Of a stretch of DNA of 64,000 nt, positions 52,633 to 60,244 are shown piece by piece. Within the stretch, counting starts at the first letter, position 1. Each line of letters begins with the position of its first letter. Position numbers and translations under genes: made by a program. Source of the stretch: Clostridia bacterium (lineage in GTDB: Bacteria > Bacillota > Clostridia > Oscillospirales > Acutalibacteraceae); NCBI GenBank assembly GCA_900767025.1, contig CAAFXS010000014.1:1-64000 (forward strand). The letters are read 5' to 3'. The notes beneath the pieces were generated by a model. The model saw only the letters and a list, made by a program, of their open reading frames with translations. It had not been told where the DNA came from and searched no databases.

Positions 52633-54039
52633 ATGGGAGGATTTTTTGCGGCAGCGTCCAAAGAGGACTGTGTTTTTGACCTGTTTTTCGGAGTAGACTA
52701 CCACTCACACCTGGGAACAAGGCGTGCCGGTATGGCAGTTTGGAGCAAGGAAAACGGCTTTGACAAAGCAATCCACAACATTGAAAACGCACCCTTCAGG
52801 ACAAAGTTCACCAAGGAATCAAATGAAATGAAAGGAACTCTGGGAATAGGCTGTATTTCCGATTTTGAGGCTCAGCCAATCCTTGTGCGTTCACATCACG
52901 GCACCTTTGCCATTACCACCGTCGGTAAAATCAATAATGCGGATGAGATTGTTGACGGTATTATAAAATCAAACACCCATTTCTTTGAAATGCAAAACGG
53001 TGACATCAACCCTACGGAGCTTGTTGCCGCTATCATTAATCAAAAGGAAAATTTCATTGAGGGTATCAAATATGCCCAGGAAATTGTTGACGGCTCACTG
53101 AGTATGCTTATTCTCACGCCAAAGGGCATTTACTGCGCAAGAGATAAGATGGGCAGAACTCCTATTGTTATCGGACAAAAGGAGGACGGCTTCTGTGCCA
53201 GCTTTGAAAGCTTTGCCTATCTTAACTTGGGTTACAGTGATTACAAGGAGCTTGGCCCCGGTGAAATCGTTGTTATGACCGACAGTGAGGTTAAAACCCT
53301 TGTTGCACCGGGAAAGGATATGAAAATATGCACCTTCCTGTGGATTTACTACGGCTATCCGTCATCCTCATACGAAGGCATCAGCGTTGAGAAAATGCGT
53401 TACAACTGCGGAACAGCCCTTGCAAAAAGGGATAATGTTAAGCCCGATATTGTTGCAGGCGTTCCGGATTCAGGCGTTGCCCACGCAATCGGATATTCAA
53501 ATGAGTCGGGTATCCCCTTCTCCCGTCCCTTTGTTAAATACACTCCAACCTGGCCACGTTCATTTATGCCAACCCATCAGAGCAAGAGAAATCTTATTGC
53601 GAAGATGAAGCTGATTCCCGTTCGTGATTTAATTGAGGGCAAAAGCCTGCTTTTAATTGACGATTCAATCGTAAGGGGCACTCAGCTTAGAGAAACGACA
53701 GAGTTCCTTTACAACAGCGGAGCTAAGGAGGTACATATAAGACCTGCCTGTCCGCCACTGTTCTTTGGTTGTAAATACCTTAATTTCTCACGCTCAACCT
53801 CTGAAATGGAGCTGATAACACGCCGTGTTATTAAGGAGCTTGAGGGCGGTGAGCCTGATGAAAAAACACTTAAAGAGTACATTGACCCGGACAGCGAAAA
53901 GTATCAGCGGATGATTGATAAAATCTGTGAAAAGCTGCATTTTACATCATTAAGATACCACCGACTTGACGATATGATTGATTCGGTAGGCATCGGTGCA
54001 GATAAGCTTTGTACTTATTGCTGGAACGGCGAGGAATAA
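52633..54039 (+). CDS. PurF-like amidophosphoribosyltransferase lacking the glutaminase cysteine
   Basis: 468 aa with the PurF layout: N-terminal Ntn glutaminase fold and C-terminal PRTase domain. The PRPP loop LLIDDSIVRGTQ (near 352) and VPDSGVAHAIGY are well kept, and C-terminal cysteines (CTYCW) match the iron-sulfur ligands of Bacillus PurF. But residue 2 is Gly (MGGFFAA) where PurF has its catalytic Cys (MCGIFGI), and the Gln-binding HRGQES and HNGNL segments are altered (TRRAGMA, VGKINN). It should not use glutamine. It may use free ammonia or have another role. Follows the NSS gene by 80 nt. Confidence 0.85.
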   Translation: MGGFFAAASKEDCVFDLFFGVDYHSHLGTRRAGMAVWSKENGFDKAIHNIENAPFRTKFTKESNEMKGTLGIGCISDFEAQPILVRSHHGTFAITTVGKINNADEIVDGIIKSNTHFFEMQNGDINPTELVAAIINQKENFIEGIKYAQEIVDGSLSMLILTPKGIYCARDKMGRTPIVIGQKEDGFCASFESFAYLNLGYSDYKELGPGEIVVMTDSEVKTLVAPGKDMKICTFLWIYYGYPSSSYEGISVEKMRYNCGTALAKRDNVKPDIVAGVPDSGVAHAIGYSNESGIPFSRPFVKYTPTWPRSFMPTHQSKRNLIAKMKLIPVRDLIEGKSLLLIDDSIVRGTQLRETTEFLYNSGAKEVHIRPACPPLFFGCKYLNFSRSTSEMELITRRVIKELEGGEPDEKTLKEYIDPDSEKYQRMIDKICEKLHFTSLRYHRLDDMIDSVGIGADKLCTYCWNGEE

Positions 54040-54047
54040 TGAATAAC

Positions 54048-54083
54048 AAAAAGGTGTTGACCGCTTGGTCAACACCTTTTTTT
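54048..54083. terminator. Bidirectional terminator between the PurF-like and GH95 genes
   Basis: Perfect hairpin AAAAAGGTGTTGACC-GCTT-GGTCAACACC with T7. Convergent genes end on either side. Confidence 0.85.
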
Positions 54084-54084
54084 G

Positions 54085-56733
54085 TTAGAAATTTACTGTT
54101 TTTGTTTCGCCGGGGTTAAAGGAAAGAGTTTGCTCTGAACCGTTATAGGTCACTTTTATTTCCTGCTTAATCTTTGAGGTTATAGTTGCCTGAACAGTGC
54201 CCTGTGACATATCCCATTTAAGACTGTCAACAGTTGCTCGTGTTCTGGCGTTAATGCCTGTAATCTCACCCTTTTCAAGTCCCTTTGGCAGAGCCGGAAG
54301 GAGTCCGATTTCACCCTCATTTGAATACACAAGAGCCTCGTTGATAATTCCGAGATAGCCGATTGCAAAGTCGGTACAATAGCCGCTTCCCCTGTCGTAA
54401 TCGTGGTTTGTCATAAGTGAATTATAGTAAATCCTATGATTCATCAGATTTGCCAAAGCGTCGGTAAGGCTTTCGCTATCCTTAAGCCTTGCGGCAATAA
54501 GTGAACGGTGAACAAGTGCGTGTGACGCCTCGTTTTCGCTTTCACGGTTGGCTATTGCCTGAAGGCAGGCATTTTTCAGCTCCTCATTATTCTGTGTTTC
54601 AAACAGGGGCCAAACGCCGTAAAGGTGGCTTAAGTGCCTGTGCTCGTTATTTTCCTCAAAGGCAGTAGTTGCCCACTCCTTCAGTGCGCCTGTTTCGTCA
54701 TAGAGATAAGGTGGAAGCTTATCCATAAGTGCCTGCCACTGTGATGTGTCGGCACTGCTGTCAAGCTCCTTCATAACTGAAATCAGCATTTCAAGATTAT
54801 TTCTGCAGGCAGAAATATCAATAGCGCAGTTGGCATCCGACGGGCTTGGGTAATTTGACGGATTATTCTCCGGCGAATAGCTTGGCAAAATACAATAGGT
54901 TTCATCCTCTGCTAATTCTGCTTTGCCCTGCTCGTAATGAATACCGCCATTAGCGTCGGTATAATATTCGGGTGTAAGAAGCTGATTCCAATAATTTGCA
55001 GACTTTGTCAAAAGCGGAAGAAGTACATTTTCAAGGAGCTTGAGCTTGCCTTGACCTTCAATTTGTTTGACATCGGCATCTGTCAAATCAAGGATATCCT
55101 TAACTGCCTGTAGGTCGAATTCGTCACTGAGAGGAATATCAATATTTCCGTAGGTTTGATATGTTTCATAAAGGGGCTGAAGCATCCAGGAGGTGCCTGC
55201 GTTCCAATACCTAAAGGGATAAGGATAGCAGGTTTCGGTAATTACCGCTTTATCGCCGTCGGTATTAACAGGTGCCTGAATGGCATTTGTAAAGCCGTGG
55301 GTTGCATATGCATTTTCCTGCCAGTCGGGAAGCTGACGGAGTATAAAATAAGTATAGCCTATGGGGCTTGAGCTGATATTACCTGTGTTCATTGAAGATG
55401 TTTGCAGGTTAACATTTGCATCCATAGTATACTTACTGCCCCATTTTGTATTCCACTCGCCTGTCCACATACCGTAAAGACGGCTTGTTGAATAACCCGA
55501 ACAGCAAAGATAAGCATATCTGCCTGAATAGTAGGCTCTTTGTGCAAGAGCAGGATTGATTTCGTCCTTGCCTTTCTGCTCCTTCAGGAGAGCTTCGTTT
55601 GACTTTTCACTGTTTTCAAAGCTAACCGTAACTGCATCAAACTGTGGCTGATATATTGCAAGATGTGAATTAAGGGCAGAGTTGTAATCAAAATCTCCGT
55701 TAATCGTGTACTTATCCGCCACTGCCTTTGCGTCACTGTAAAGACCGGTTACAAGGTCATAGTCAGTTTGACCTTCAAAATCGGCAAAGGCGCTCATATC
55801 ATATGTTCTGCCGCTGATTGTTATGAGATAAACCGCATCGGCGTCGGTAATTTTAACACCGCCGTTTTCACCGCAGAAAATATTTTCCTCCGTATTTTTA
55901 TCGAGGATTGCTTTTTCCCTGCTTCCGCCAACATTAACTACATATGTAACGGTTGCGTAGCCTCCGTTTTTCAGCTCACTGTTTTCGTAGTCGGGGTAAT
56001 GAGCCGTAAGTGCAAGCATATCGCCGTTTTCGGAAACAAGCTTTTTATACTTAATATTAACCTCGTCACTGCTGCCGAAATTAGCAAGAGTTGAAAGGTC
56101 ATCATATGAAAGTGTTACATTTACCTTAGCACCCTCGGATGAAGATGCAAGCTGTGTAATAACTGCTCCGTCTGACATTGAGGTAAAGGATTTCCTTTCC
56201 CAAGTGCCGTTTTTATCGGTAAAGCGTACACCCACCTGTGAGGTTTCGTAATCGGTATACCTTACATAGTCCTTTGCGTTATTCTTTTCAAAATCAAGCC
56301 TGAGCTGACCGCCCGGATGAAAACGGTAAACATCATCATAGCTGGCATTGTCAACAATATCCTCACCCTTGACGATATTCTGTTTAACCGTTTCAAGCTC
56401 GTCAAAGGTTTCGGGGCAATAACGCACATTTGGGTTAGGCATAATAAAATGCATATACTGATAGATAAATGTGTCACTGTAGGGAGAACCGCTTTCAACA
56501 AAGCCCTGAAGACCGTTGCCGGAAACCATACCCTGACGCCATTTTTTAGTGCTGTTGGTTTTATTATTTTTTAGCTCCGTATACTTTGTGCTGTAAGAAA
56601 CCTTTGACTCATCGGCAAAGAGTCCGTCTATTTTTGCACTGTCGGTTTTAATTGCAGTGCAGGAGGCCATTGACCACACCGACACCGCACAAAGCACAAG
56701 GCACAAGCCTTTCTTAATCTTATTTTTAATCAT
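54085..56733 (-). CDS. GH95-family glycosidase lipoprotein (probable alpha-L-fucosidase)
   Basis: 882-aa secreted lipoprotein: signal peptide, lipobox SMASC (Cys about 25). GH95 motifs: SKYTMDANVN (the NxN of the active site), SYSPENN with Glu622 as the likely general acid, and the invariant EHRHLSHLYGVWP. It would remove terminal fucose (mainly alpha-1,2) from mucin or milk-type glycans outside the cell; some GH95 members are galactosidases. Same strand as, and 164 nt after, the GH29 gene. GAGGTGA before the ATG. Confidence 0.82.
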   Translation of the reverse strand: MIKNKIKKGLCLVLCAVSVWSMASCTAIKTDSAKIDGLFADESKVSYSTKYTELKNNKTNSTKKWRQGMVSGNGLQGFVESGSPYSDTFIYQYMHFIMPNPNVRYCPETFDELETVKQNIVKGEDIVDNASYDDVYRFHPGGQLRLDFEKNNAKDYVRYTDYETSQVGVRFTDKNGTWERKSFTSMSDGAVITQLASSSEGAKVNVTLSYDDLSTLANFGSSDEVNIKYKKLVSENGDMLALTAHYPDYENSELKNGGYATVTYVVNVGGSREKAILDKNTEENIFCGENGGVKITDADAVYLITISGRTYDMSAFADFEGQTDYDLVTGLYSDAKAVADKYTINGDFDYNSALNSHLAIYQPQFDAVTVSFENSEKSNEALLKEQKGKDEINPALAQRAYYSGRYAYLCCSGYSTSRLYGMWTGEWNTKWGSKYTMDANVNLQTSSMNTGNISSSPIGYTYFILRQLPDWQENAYATHGFTNAIQAPVNTDGDKAVITETCYPYPFRYWNAGTSWMLQPLYETYQTYGNIDIPLSDEFDLQAVKDILDLTDADVKQIEGQGKLKLLENVLLPLLTKSANYWNQLLTPEYYTDANGGIHYEQGKAELAEDETYCILPSYSPENNPSNYPSPSDANCAIDISACRNNLEMLISVMKELDSSADTSQWQALMDKLPPYLYDETGALKEWATTAFEENNEHRHLSHLYGVWPLFETQNNEELKNACLQAIANRESENEASHALVHRSLIAARLKDSESLTDALANLMNHRIYYNSLMTNHDYDRGSGYCTDFAIGYLGIINEALVYSNEGEIGLLPALPKGLEKGEITGINARTRATVDSLKWDMSQGTVQATITSKIKQEIKVTYNGSEQTLSFNPGETKTVNF

Positions 56734-56780
56734 ATAAATTTCACCTCAATGATATTCATTTACTGATAGTCCTAAACTTT

Positions 56781-56897
56781 TTAATAAGTGTTTTCATAAC
56801 AGGTAATATACCCGTCAAAGGTGCCGGCAAAGAGCCTGCCCTCTGCAAGAGCAATTTCCCCCAATAGATAACAGACATATTGTATTAGTTTAATAAT
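56781..56897 (-). pseudogene. Possible coding remnant between GH29 and GH95 genes
   Basis: Directly after the GH29 stop, and in the same frame, 38 codons run to a TAA at 56781. The stretch GEIALAEGRLFAGTFDGYIT followed by CYEN reads like one blade of a PQQ/quinoprotein-type propeller. Base composition here is richer than in the flanking gap. Too short to assign; it may be chance. Confidence 0.3.
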
Positions 56898-58253
56898 TTA
56901 CGGTCTGTAAGCGCCGGTACGGCAGACCTCTATTTTGTCAATATACGGCTCTTTTCTGCATTCCTCAATAACCAGCTTAAGACTGTCGGTAACAACCGGC
57001 TTATTGAAAATTGCAATTTTTGAAAAGCCCACAACCGTGCCGTTATAAACACAGATGTCATTTGCATAAATTTTGAATTTTTCAATTCTCTGTGATTTTG
57101 TGGTATCCTCGGAAATACGGATACGGTCAACGGACTGCTTGTTAAAATTAATATTAATCACCTTTTTATCCGGTGACATTTCATATGTACTGTCAATAAC
57201 GCAATCGTCCTCTTTTTTCAGCCACTGACCCATTTGATTAAGTCGGCGGACATCTCTTTTTGAGAACTGACCCTTCCTGTTAGGCGGAATATTTAAAATC
57301 AAAAGGCTGTTACCACCCACAGAGCCGTAGTAAATGCTCATAAGCCTGTGCAATGATTTAAGGGTTAAGGTCTGCATCGGGTGATGGAACCAGCCAAGCC
57401 TTATGGAAACATCAACCTCTGCCGGATACCACATAAATGAATTGTAGTTGGCAAGAAATTCTCTTGAGCCCATATCCTTAATCATAATATCCTGGCACTG
57501 TTTTTGGAATTTTTTAAGGTTGTCATCGGTTTGGCATCCCTCTGCAATATTCTGCTTCTCGTACTGAAATTTGGGAACAACATTCCATTCGCTTTCCCTT
57601 GCTTTACCGCTTTCGTTACCCACCCAGCGAACATCGGGAGCACAGCCTGACATAACAATATTAGGCTGAAGCTTAAGGGCGGTTGACCAAATTCGCTCAA
57701 AATCATACTGCTGTTTAGGCTTGCCGTCTGCGTCGGAACCGCAGGCACCGTCAAGCCACAGCATAAAGATTTCACCGTAATTTGTTAAAAGCTCGGTTAA
57801 CTGTTCAATGTAAAAATTATTGTATGCTGGTGTTCCGTAAAGCTCACTGTTTCTGTCCCAAGGGGAAAGGTAAACACCGAACTTTAATCCGTATTTTCTG
57901 CAGGAGTCGGAAAGCTCACGCACCACATCGCCTTTTCCGTTTTTATAAGGACTGTTCCTTATGCAGTGCTCGGTGGTTTTTGTCTGCCACAGGCAAAAGC
58001 CGTCGTGATGCTTACAGGTTAACACAACACCCTTCATACCTGCTGATTTTATTGCCCTGCACCACTGGTCTGTATCCTGATTAGAAGGATTGAACACAGA
58101 GGTTGATTCCTTACCGCTGCCCCATTCCTTGCCCGTAAATGTGTTAACTGTGTAATGCACAAAGGCGTAAAACTTCATATCCTGAACTATCAGCTGACGC
58201 TCATTGGGCACTATTGAGGTGTAAAGGTCAATTCTGTCCTGACTTGTTTCCAT
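56898..58253 (-). CDS. GH29 alpha-L-fucosidase
   Basis: 451 aa, no signal peptide, so probably cytoplasmic. N-terminal barrel with FVHYTVNTFTGKEWG, LTCKHHDGFCLW and the nucleophile D168 in MLWLDGACG; a C-terminal beta domain starts near 350. The pattern resembles the GH29 subgroup acting on alpha-1,3/1,4 fucose in branched (Lewis-type) structures. It could process fucosylated oligosaccharides after uptake. AGGAGAAAG precedes the ATG. Probably co-transcribed with GH95. Confidence 0.85.
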   Translation of the reverse strand: METSQDRIDLYTSIVPNERQLIVQDMKFYAFVHYTVNTFTGKEWGSGKESTSVFNPSNQDTDQWCRAIKSAGMKGVVLTCKHHDGFCLWQTKTTEHCIRNSPYKNGKGDVVRELSDSCRKYGLKFGVYLSPWDRNSELYGTPAYNNFYIEQLTELLTNYGEIFMLWLDGACGSDADGKPKQQYDFERIWSTALKLQPNIVMSGCAPDVRWVGNESGKARESEWNVVPKFQYEKQNIAEGCQTDDNLKKFQKQCQDIMIKDMGSREFLANYNSFMWYPAEVDVSIRLGWFHHPMQTLTLKSLHRLMSIYYGSVGGNSLLILNIPPNRKGQFSKRDVRRLNQMGQWLKKEDDCVIDSTYEMSPDKKVININFNKQSVDRIRISEDTTKSQRIEKFKIYANDICVYNGTVVGFSKIAIFNKPVVTDSLKLVIEECRKEPYIDKIEVCRTGAYRP

Positions 58254-58295
58254 AGCTTTCTCCTTGTTACATATATTTTTACTACATAACCATTC

Positions 58296-58359
58296 GACTT
58301 TAGTTTATCATAAGGCTTTAAGAAAGTAAAGTAATGAATAACCATAATGTACTAAAGTC
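58296..58359. promoter_or_regulatory. Inverted repeat upstream of the GH29 gene
   Basis: Perfect 9-bp inverted repeat GACTTTAGT (58296-58304) / ACTAAAGTC (58351-58359), 46 bp apart, in the promoter region of the fucosidase pair. It could be an operator for a sugar-responsive regulator. Otherwise 58254-58489 shows no gene. Confidence 0.35.
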
Positions 58360-58489
58360 ACACATCGCGTCGCAAAAACATCTTTAGTTGAGTACAGAGC
58401 CAGAAAAGGCAGTACAATAACTGTGTTACCTACCTGTTACCAACGAGTTACCAACTAAGCAGAAATATTTATAATTTATATCTAACAAC

Positions 58490-58607
58490 TGCGGGGGCAG
58501 GACCGAGGGAAAGGCAGTAGCTACGAAACAGTCCACAGGACTGTTTCTCCCAAATTGCAAAGCAATTTGGAGCCTCCTGTCGCAGATTCGTGTCCTGCAA
58601 TTATATG
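58490..58607. repeat. tRNA-associated hairpin element, copy 3
   Basis: Just downstream of initiator tRNA-Met. Family hairpin GAAACAGTCC/GGACTGTTTC at 58525-58547 and second hairpin CCAAATTGC/GCAATTTGG at 58550-58570. Left end 58490-58503 copies the tRNA acceptor end (TGCGGGGGCAGGAC, also at 58644-58657); 58580-58598 is an inverted, degenerate copy of its T-arm (CGCAGATTCGTGTCCTGC). AAAGGCAG and GCTACGAAACAG before the hairpin are shared with copy 1. Confidence 0.7.
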
Positions 58608-58636
58608 AAAAAAAGCACACCGAATGGTGTGCTTTT
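58608..58636 (-). terminator. Terminator of initiator tRNA-Met
   Basis: Hairpin AAAAGCACACC-ATTC-GGTGTGCTTTT with T7 on the minus strand, 3 nt after the CCA. Confidence 0.8.
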
Positions 58637-58639
58637 CAA

Positions 58640-58715
58640 TGGTTGCGGGGGCAGGACTCGAACCTGCGACCTCCGGGTTATGAGCCCGACGAGCTTCCAA
58701 CTGCTCTACCCCGCG
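58640..58715 (-). tRNA. Initiator tRNA-fMet (anticodon CAT)
   Basis: Minus-strand cloverleaf with anticodon loop CTCATAA. Initiator marks are both present: the unpaired C1/A72 at the acceptor end, and three G-C pairs in the anticodon stem (CGGG...CCCG). CCA is encoded. Confidence 0.95.
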
Positions 58716-58734
58716 ATTTCTGTTTGTGCTATAT

Positions 58735-58762
58735 ATTATAACAGGAATTTTTTAATTGTCAA
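58735..58762 (-). promoter_or_regulatory. Promoter of initiator tRNA-Met
   Basis: Minus strand TTGACA, 16-bp spacer, TATAAT, about 20 nt before the tRNA. Confidence 0.75.
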
Positions 58763-58802
58763 TAGTTTATTTAAAAAAGCAAATAATATTTACGGTGATT
58801 TT

Positions 58803-59513
58803 ATGAAAGACAAGGAAATTTTCAGCCTTTCCCTTGACATCGGCAGAGAAATTATCAAATGCGGCGGCGAAATCAGCAGAGCCGAGGACACGGTCAAAAG
58901 GATTAACAAAGCCTACGGCAACAAGTGTGAGGTATTTGCTCTGCCGTCTATTATTATTGCACAGTGCGGCGGGCATATGCAGATAAGAAAAATTGACGCC
59001 GAGGAAACCGACCTTTCCGAGCTGTCAAGGCTCAACGCACTTTCACGGAGGCTTTGCAGTGACAAAAACGATGAAATCTCCGTTACAAAAAAAGCAGGCT
59101 ATTCCTCGGTTAAAAATATTACGGCTATCTGCTTTGCAATCTCATCCTTTTGTCTGTTTTTCGGCGGAACGGTTATCGATGCGATAATTTCTGCCTTAAT
59201 CGGCGTAATCATAAGCTATTCGGGTATTCAGCGTTTCGGCTTTCCCCTATTCACCGACAATCTCATTAGTGCCTTTTTGTCGGCAGTTATTGCAAATCTA
59301 CCGCTGAAGCTGGGTATTTCCGTTAACCCGAATATGATAATAATAGGAACAATAATGCTGTTAGTACCGGGGCTTACCGTGGTCAACTCCATAAGAGATT
59401 TAATGAAGGGTGATTTGATAGCGGGAATGTTTGAGCTTTTCAATTCAATTATGTCCGCCCTGGCAATTGCTCTCGGAACGGCAGGAGGAATAGGAGTGAT
59501 GAAATGGATTTAG
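58803..59513 (+). CDS. Threonine/serine exporter family protein, large subunit
   Basis: 236 aa. Soluble N-terminal part with the ThrE signature (GGEISRAEDTVKRI, ALPSIIIAQ) and about four C-terminal membrane helices. In many Bacillota the ThrE exporter is split into this protein and a smaller one; the next gene is that partner. Start at 58803 with GGTGA upstream; the open frame from 58590 runs across the tRNA and is not coding. Confidence 0.8.
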   Translation: MKDKEIFSLSLDIGREIIKCGGEISRAEDTVKRINKAYGNKCEVFALPSIIIAQCGGHMQIRKIDAEETDLSELSRLNALSRRLCSDKNDEISVTKKAGYSSVKNITAICFAISSFCLFFGGTVIDAIISALIGVIISYSGIQRFGFPLFTDNLISAFLSAVIANLPLKLGISVNPNMIIIGTIMLLVPGLTVVNSIRDLMKGDLIAGMFELFNSIMSALAIALGTAGGIGVMKWI

Positions 59514-59950
59514 CAATGCAGACAATCTTTTGTGTTACAGGCACTGTTGCCTTTGCGGTTACCATGAACGCACCGTCACACACATTAATATATATCGGTA
59601 TAGGTGCCCTTATCTCTGCAGGGATTGAAAGGACCGTGTCTGCATTCACAAATGATTTCTCCGCCTGTCTGTCGGCAATGGTTGCCCTGAGCCTTTACTG
59701 CGAGGCGGTGGCAAGAATAATTAAAGAGCCTGTGACGGTTACTCTTATGCCGTCAACAATACCTCTGCTTCCGGGAAGCTCCATATACTATACTATGTTT
59801 TATGCCATTAACAGTGACAGGGAGCTGATGGTTAAATACGCAACTGCTACACTTTTGTCGGGCTTGGGCATAGCTTTAGGGGCGGTTATCAGCTCGGCAT
59901 TTGTTAAAATTATCCACACGGCAGGAAAGCACGGAAAAGATAAATTTTAA
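59504..59950 (+). CDS. Threonine/serine exporter family protein, small subunit
   Basis: 148 aa, about four to five hydrophobic helices with the ThrE_2 motif MPSTIPLLPGSSIYY (near 84). Overlaps the large subunit by 10 bp, so the two are co-translated and likely form one exporter. Confidence 0.8.
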   Translation: MDLAMQTIFCVTGTVAFAVTMNAPSHTLIYIGIGALISAGIERTVSAFTNDFSACLSAMVALSLYCEAVARIIKEPVTVTLMPSTIPLLPGSSIYYTMFYAINSDRELMVKYATATLLSGLGIALGAVISSAFVKIIHTAGKHGKDKF

Positions 59951-59957
59951 AAAGATA

Positions 59958-59986
59958 TTGCATTAAATTTGTATTAAATATATAAT
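59958..59986 (+). promoter_or_regulatory. Promoter of the small ORF-mannosidase pair
   Basis: TTGCAT, 17-bp spacer, TATAAT, 32 nt before the 60018 start. Confidence 0.6.
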
Positions 59987-60017
59987 ATATTAAACTATAT
60001 TTTTAGGAGATTATATT

Positions 60018-60236
60018 ATGAAAGTAAGAATTCCAAAGCACAGAGAATTTTTAATTCGATTTGAAGACGGCTATGCTCAGGAGGCTGAGGCATGGGAAGC
60101 TCTTAACCAAATTGTTAAGGACTACTCCGTTGACGGCAAGAGCGTTTATACTCCCACCTTCATTGAGGATAATGAGGACAAGGTTAAGGCACTTCAGGAG
60201 AAATACGAATTCACATACGAAATCATTGAGAAATGA
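60018..60236 (+). CDS. Small hypothetical protein
   Basis: 72 aa, charged and soluble, with a beta-alpha-beta-like pattern (KVRIPKHREFLIRFEDGY... ending EFTYEIIEK). GGAGATT precedes the ATG and a clear promoter lies upstream, so it is very likely real. The stop is 8 nt before the GH38 start used here. I do not recognise the family. Confidence 0.6.
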   Translation: MKVRIPKHREFLIRFEDGYAQEAEAWEALNQIVKDYSVDGKSVYTPTFIEDNEDKVKALQEKYEFTYEIIEK

Positions 60237-60244
60237 GGACCGAT

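Noticed and set aside
58590..58802. Upstream extension of the threonine/serine exporter gene
   Set aside because: It crosses the initiator tRNA; the real start at 58803 has a ribosome site.
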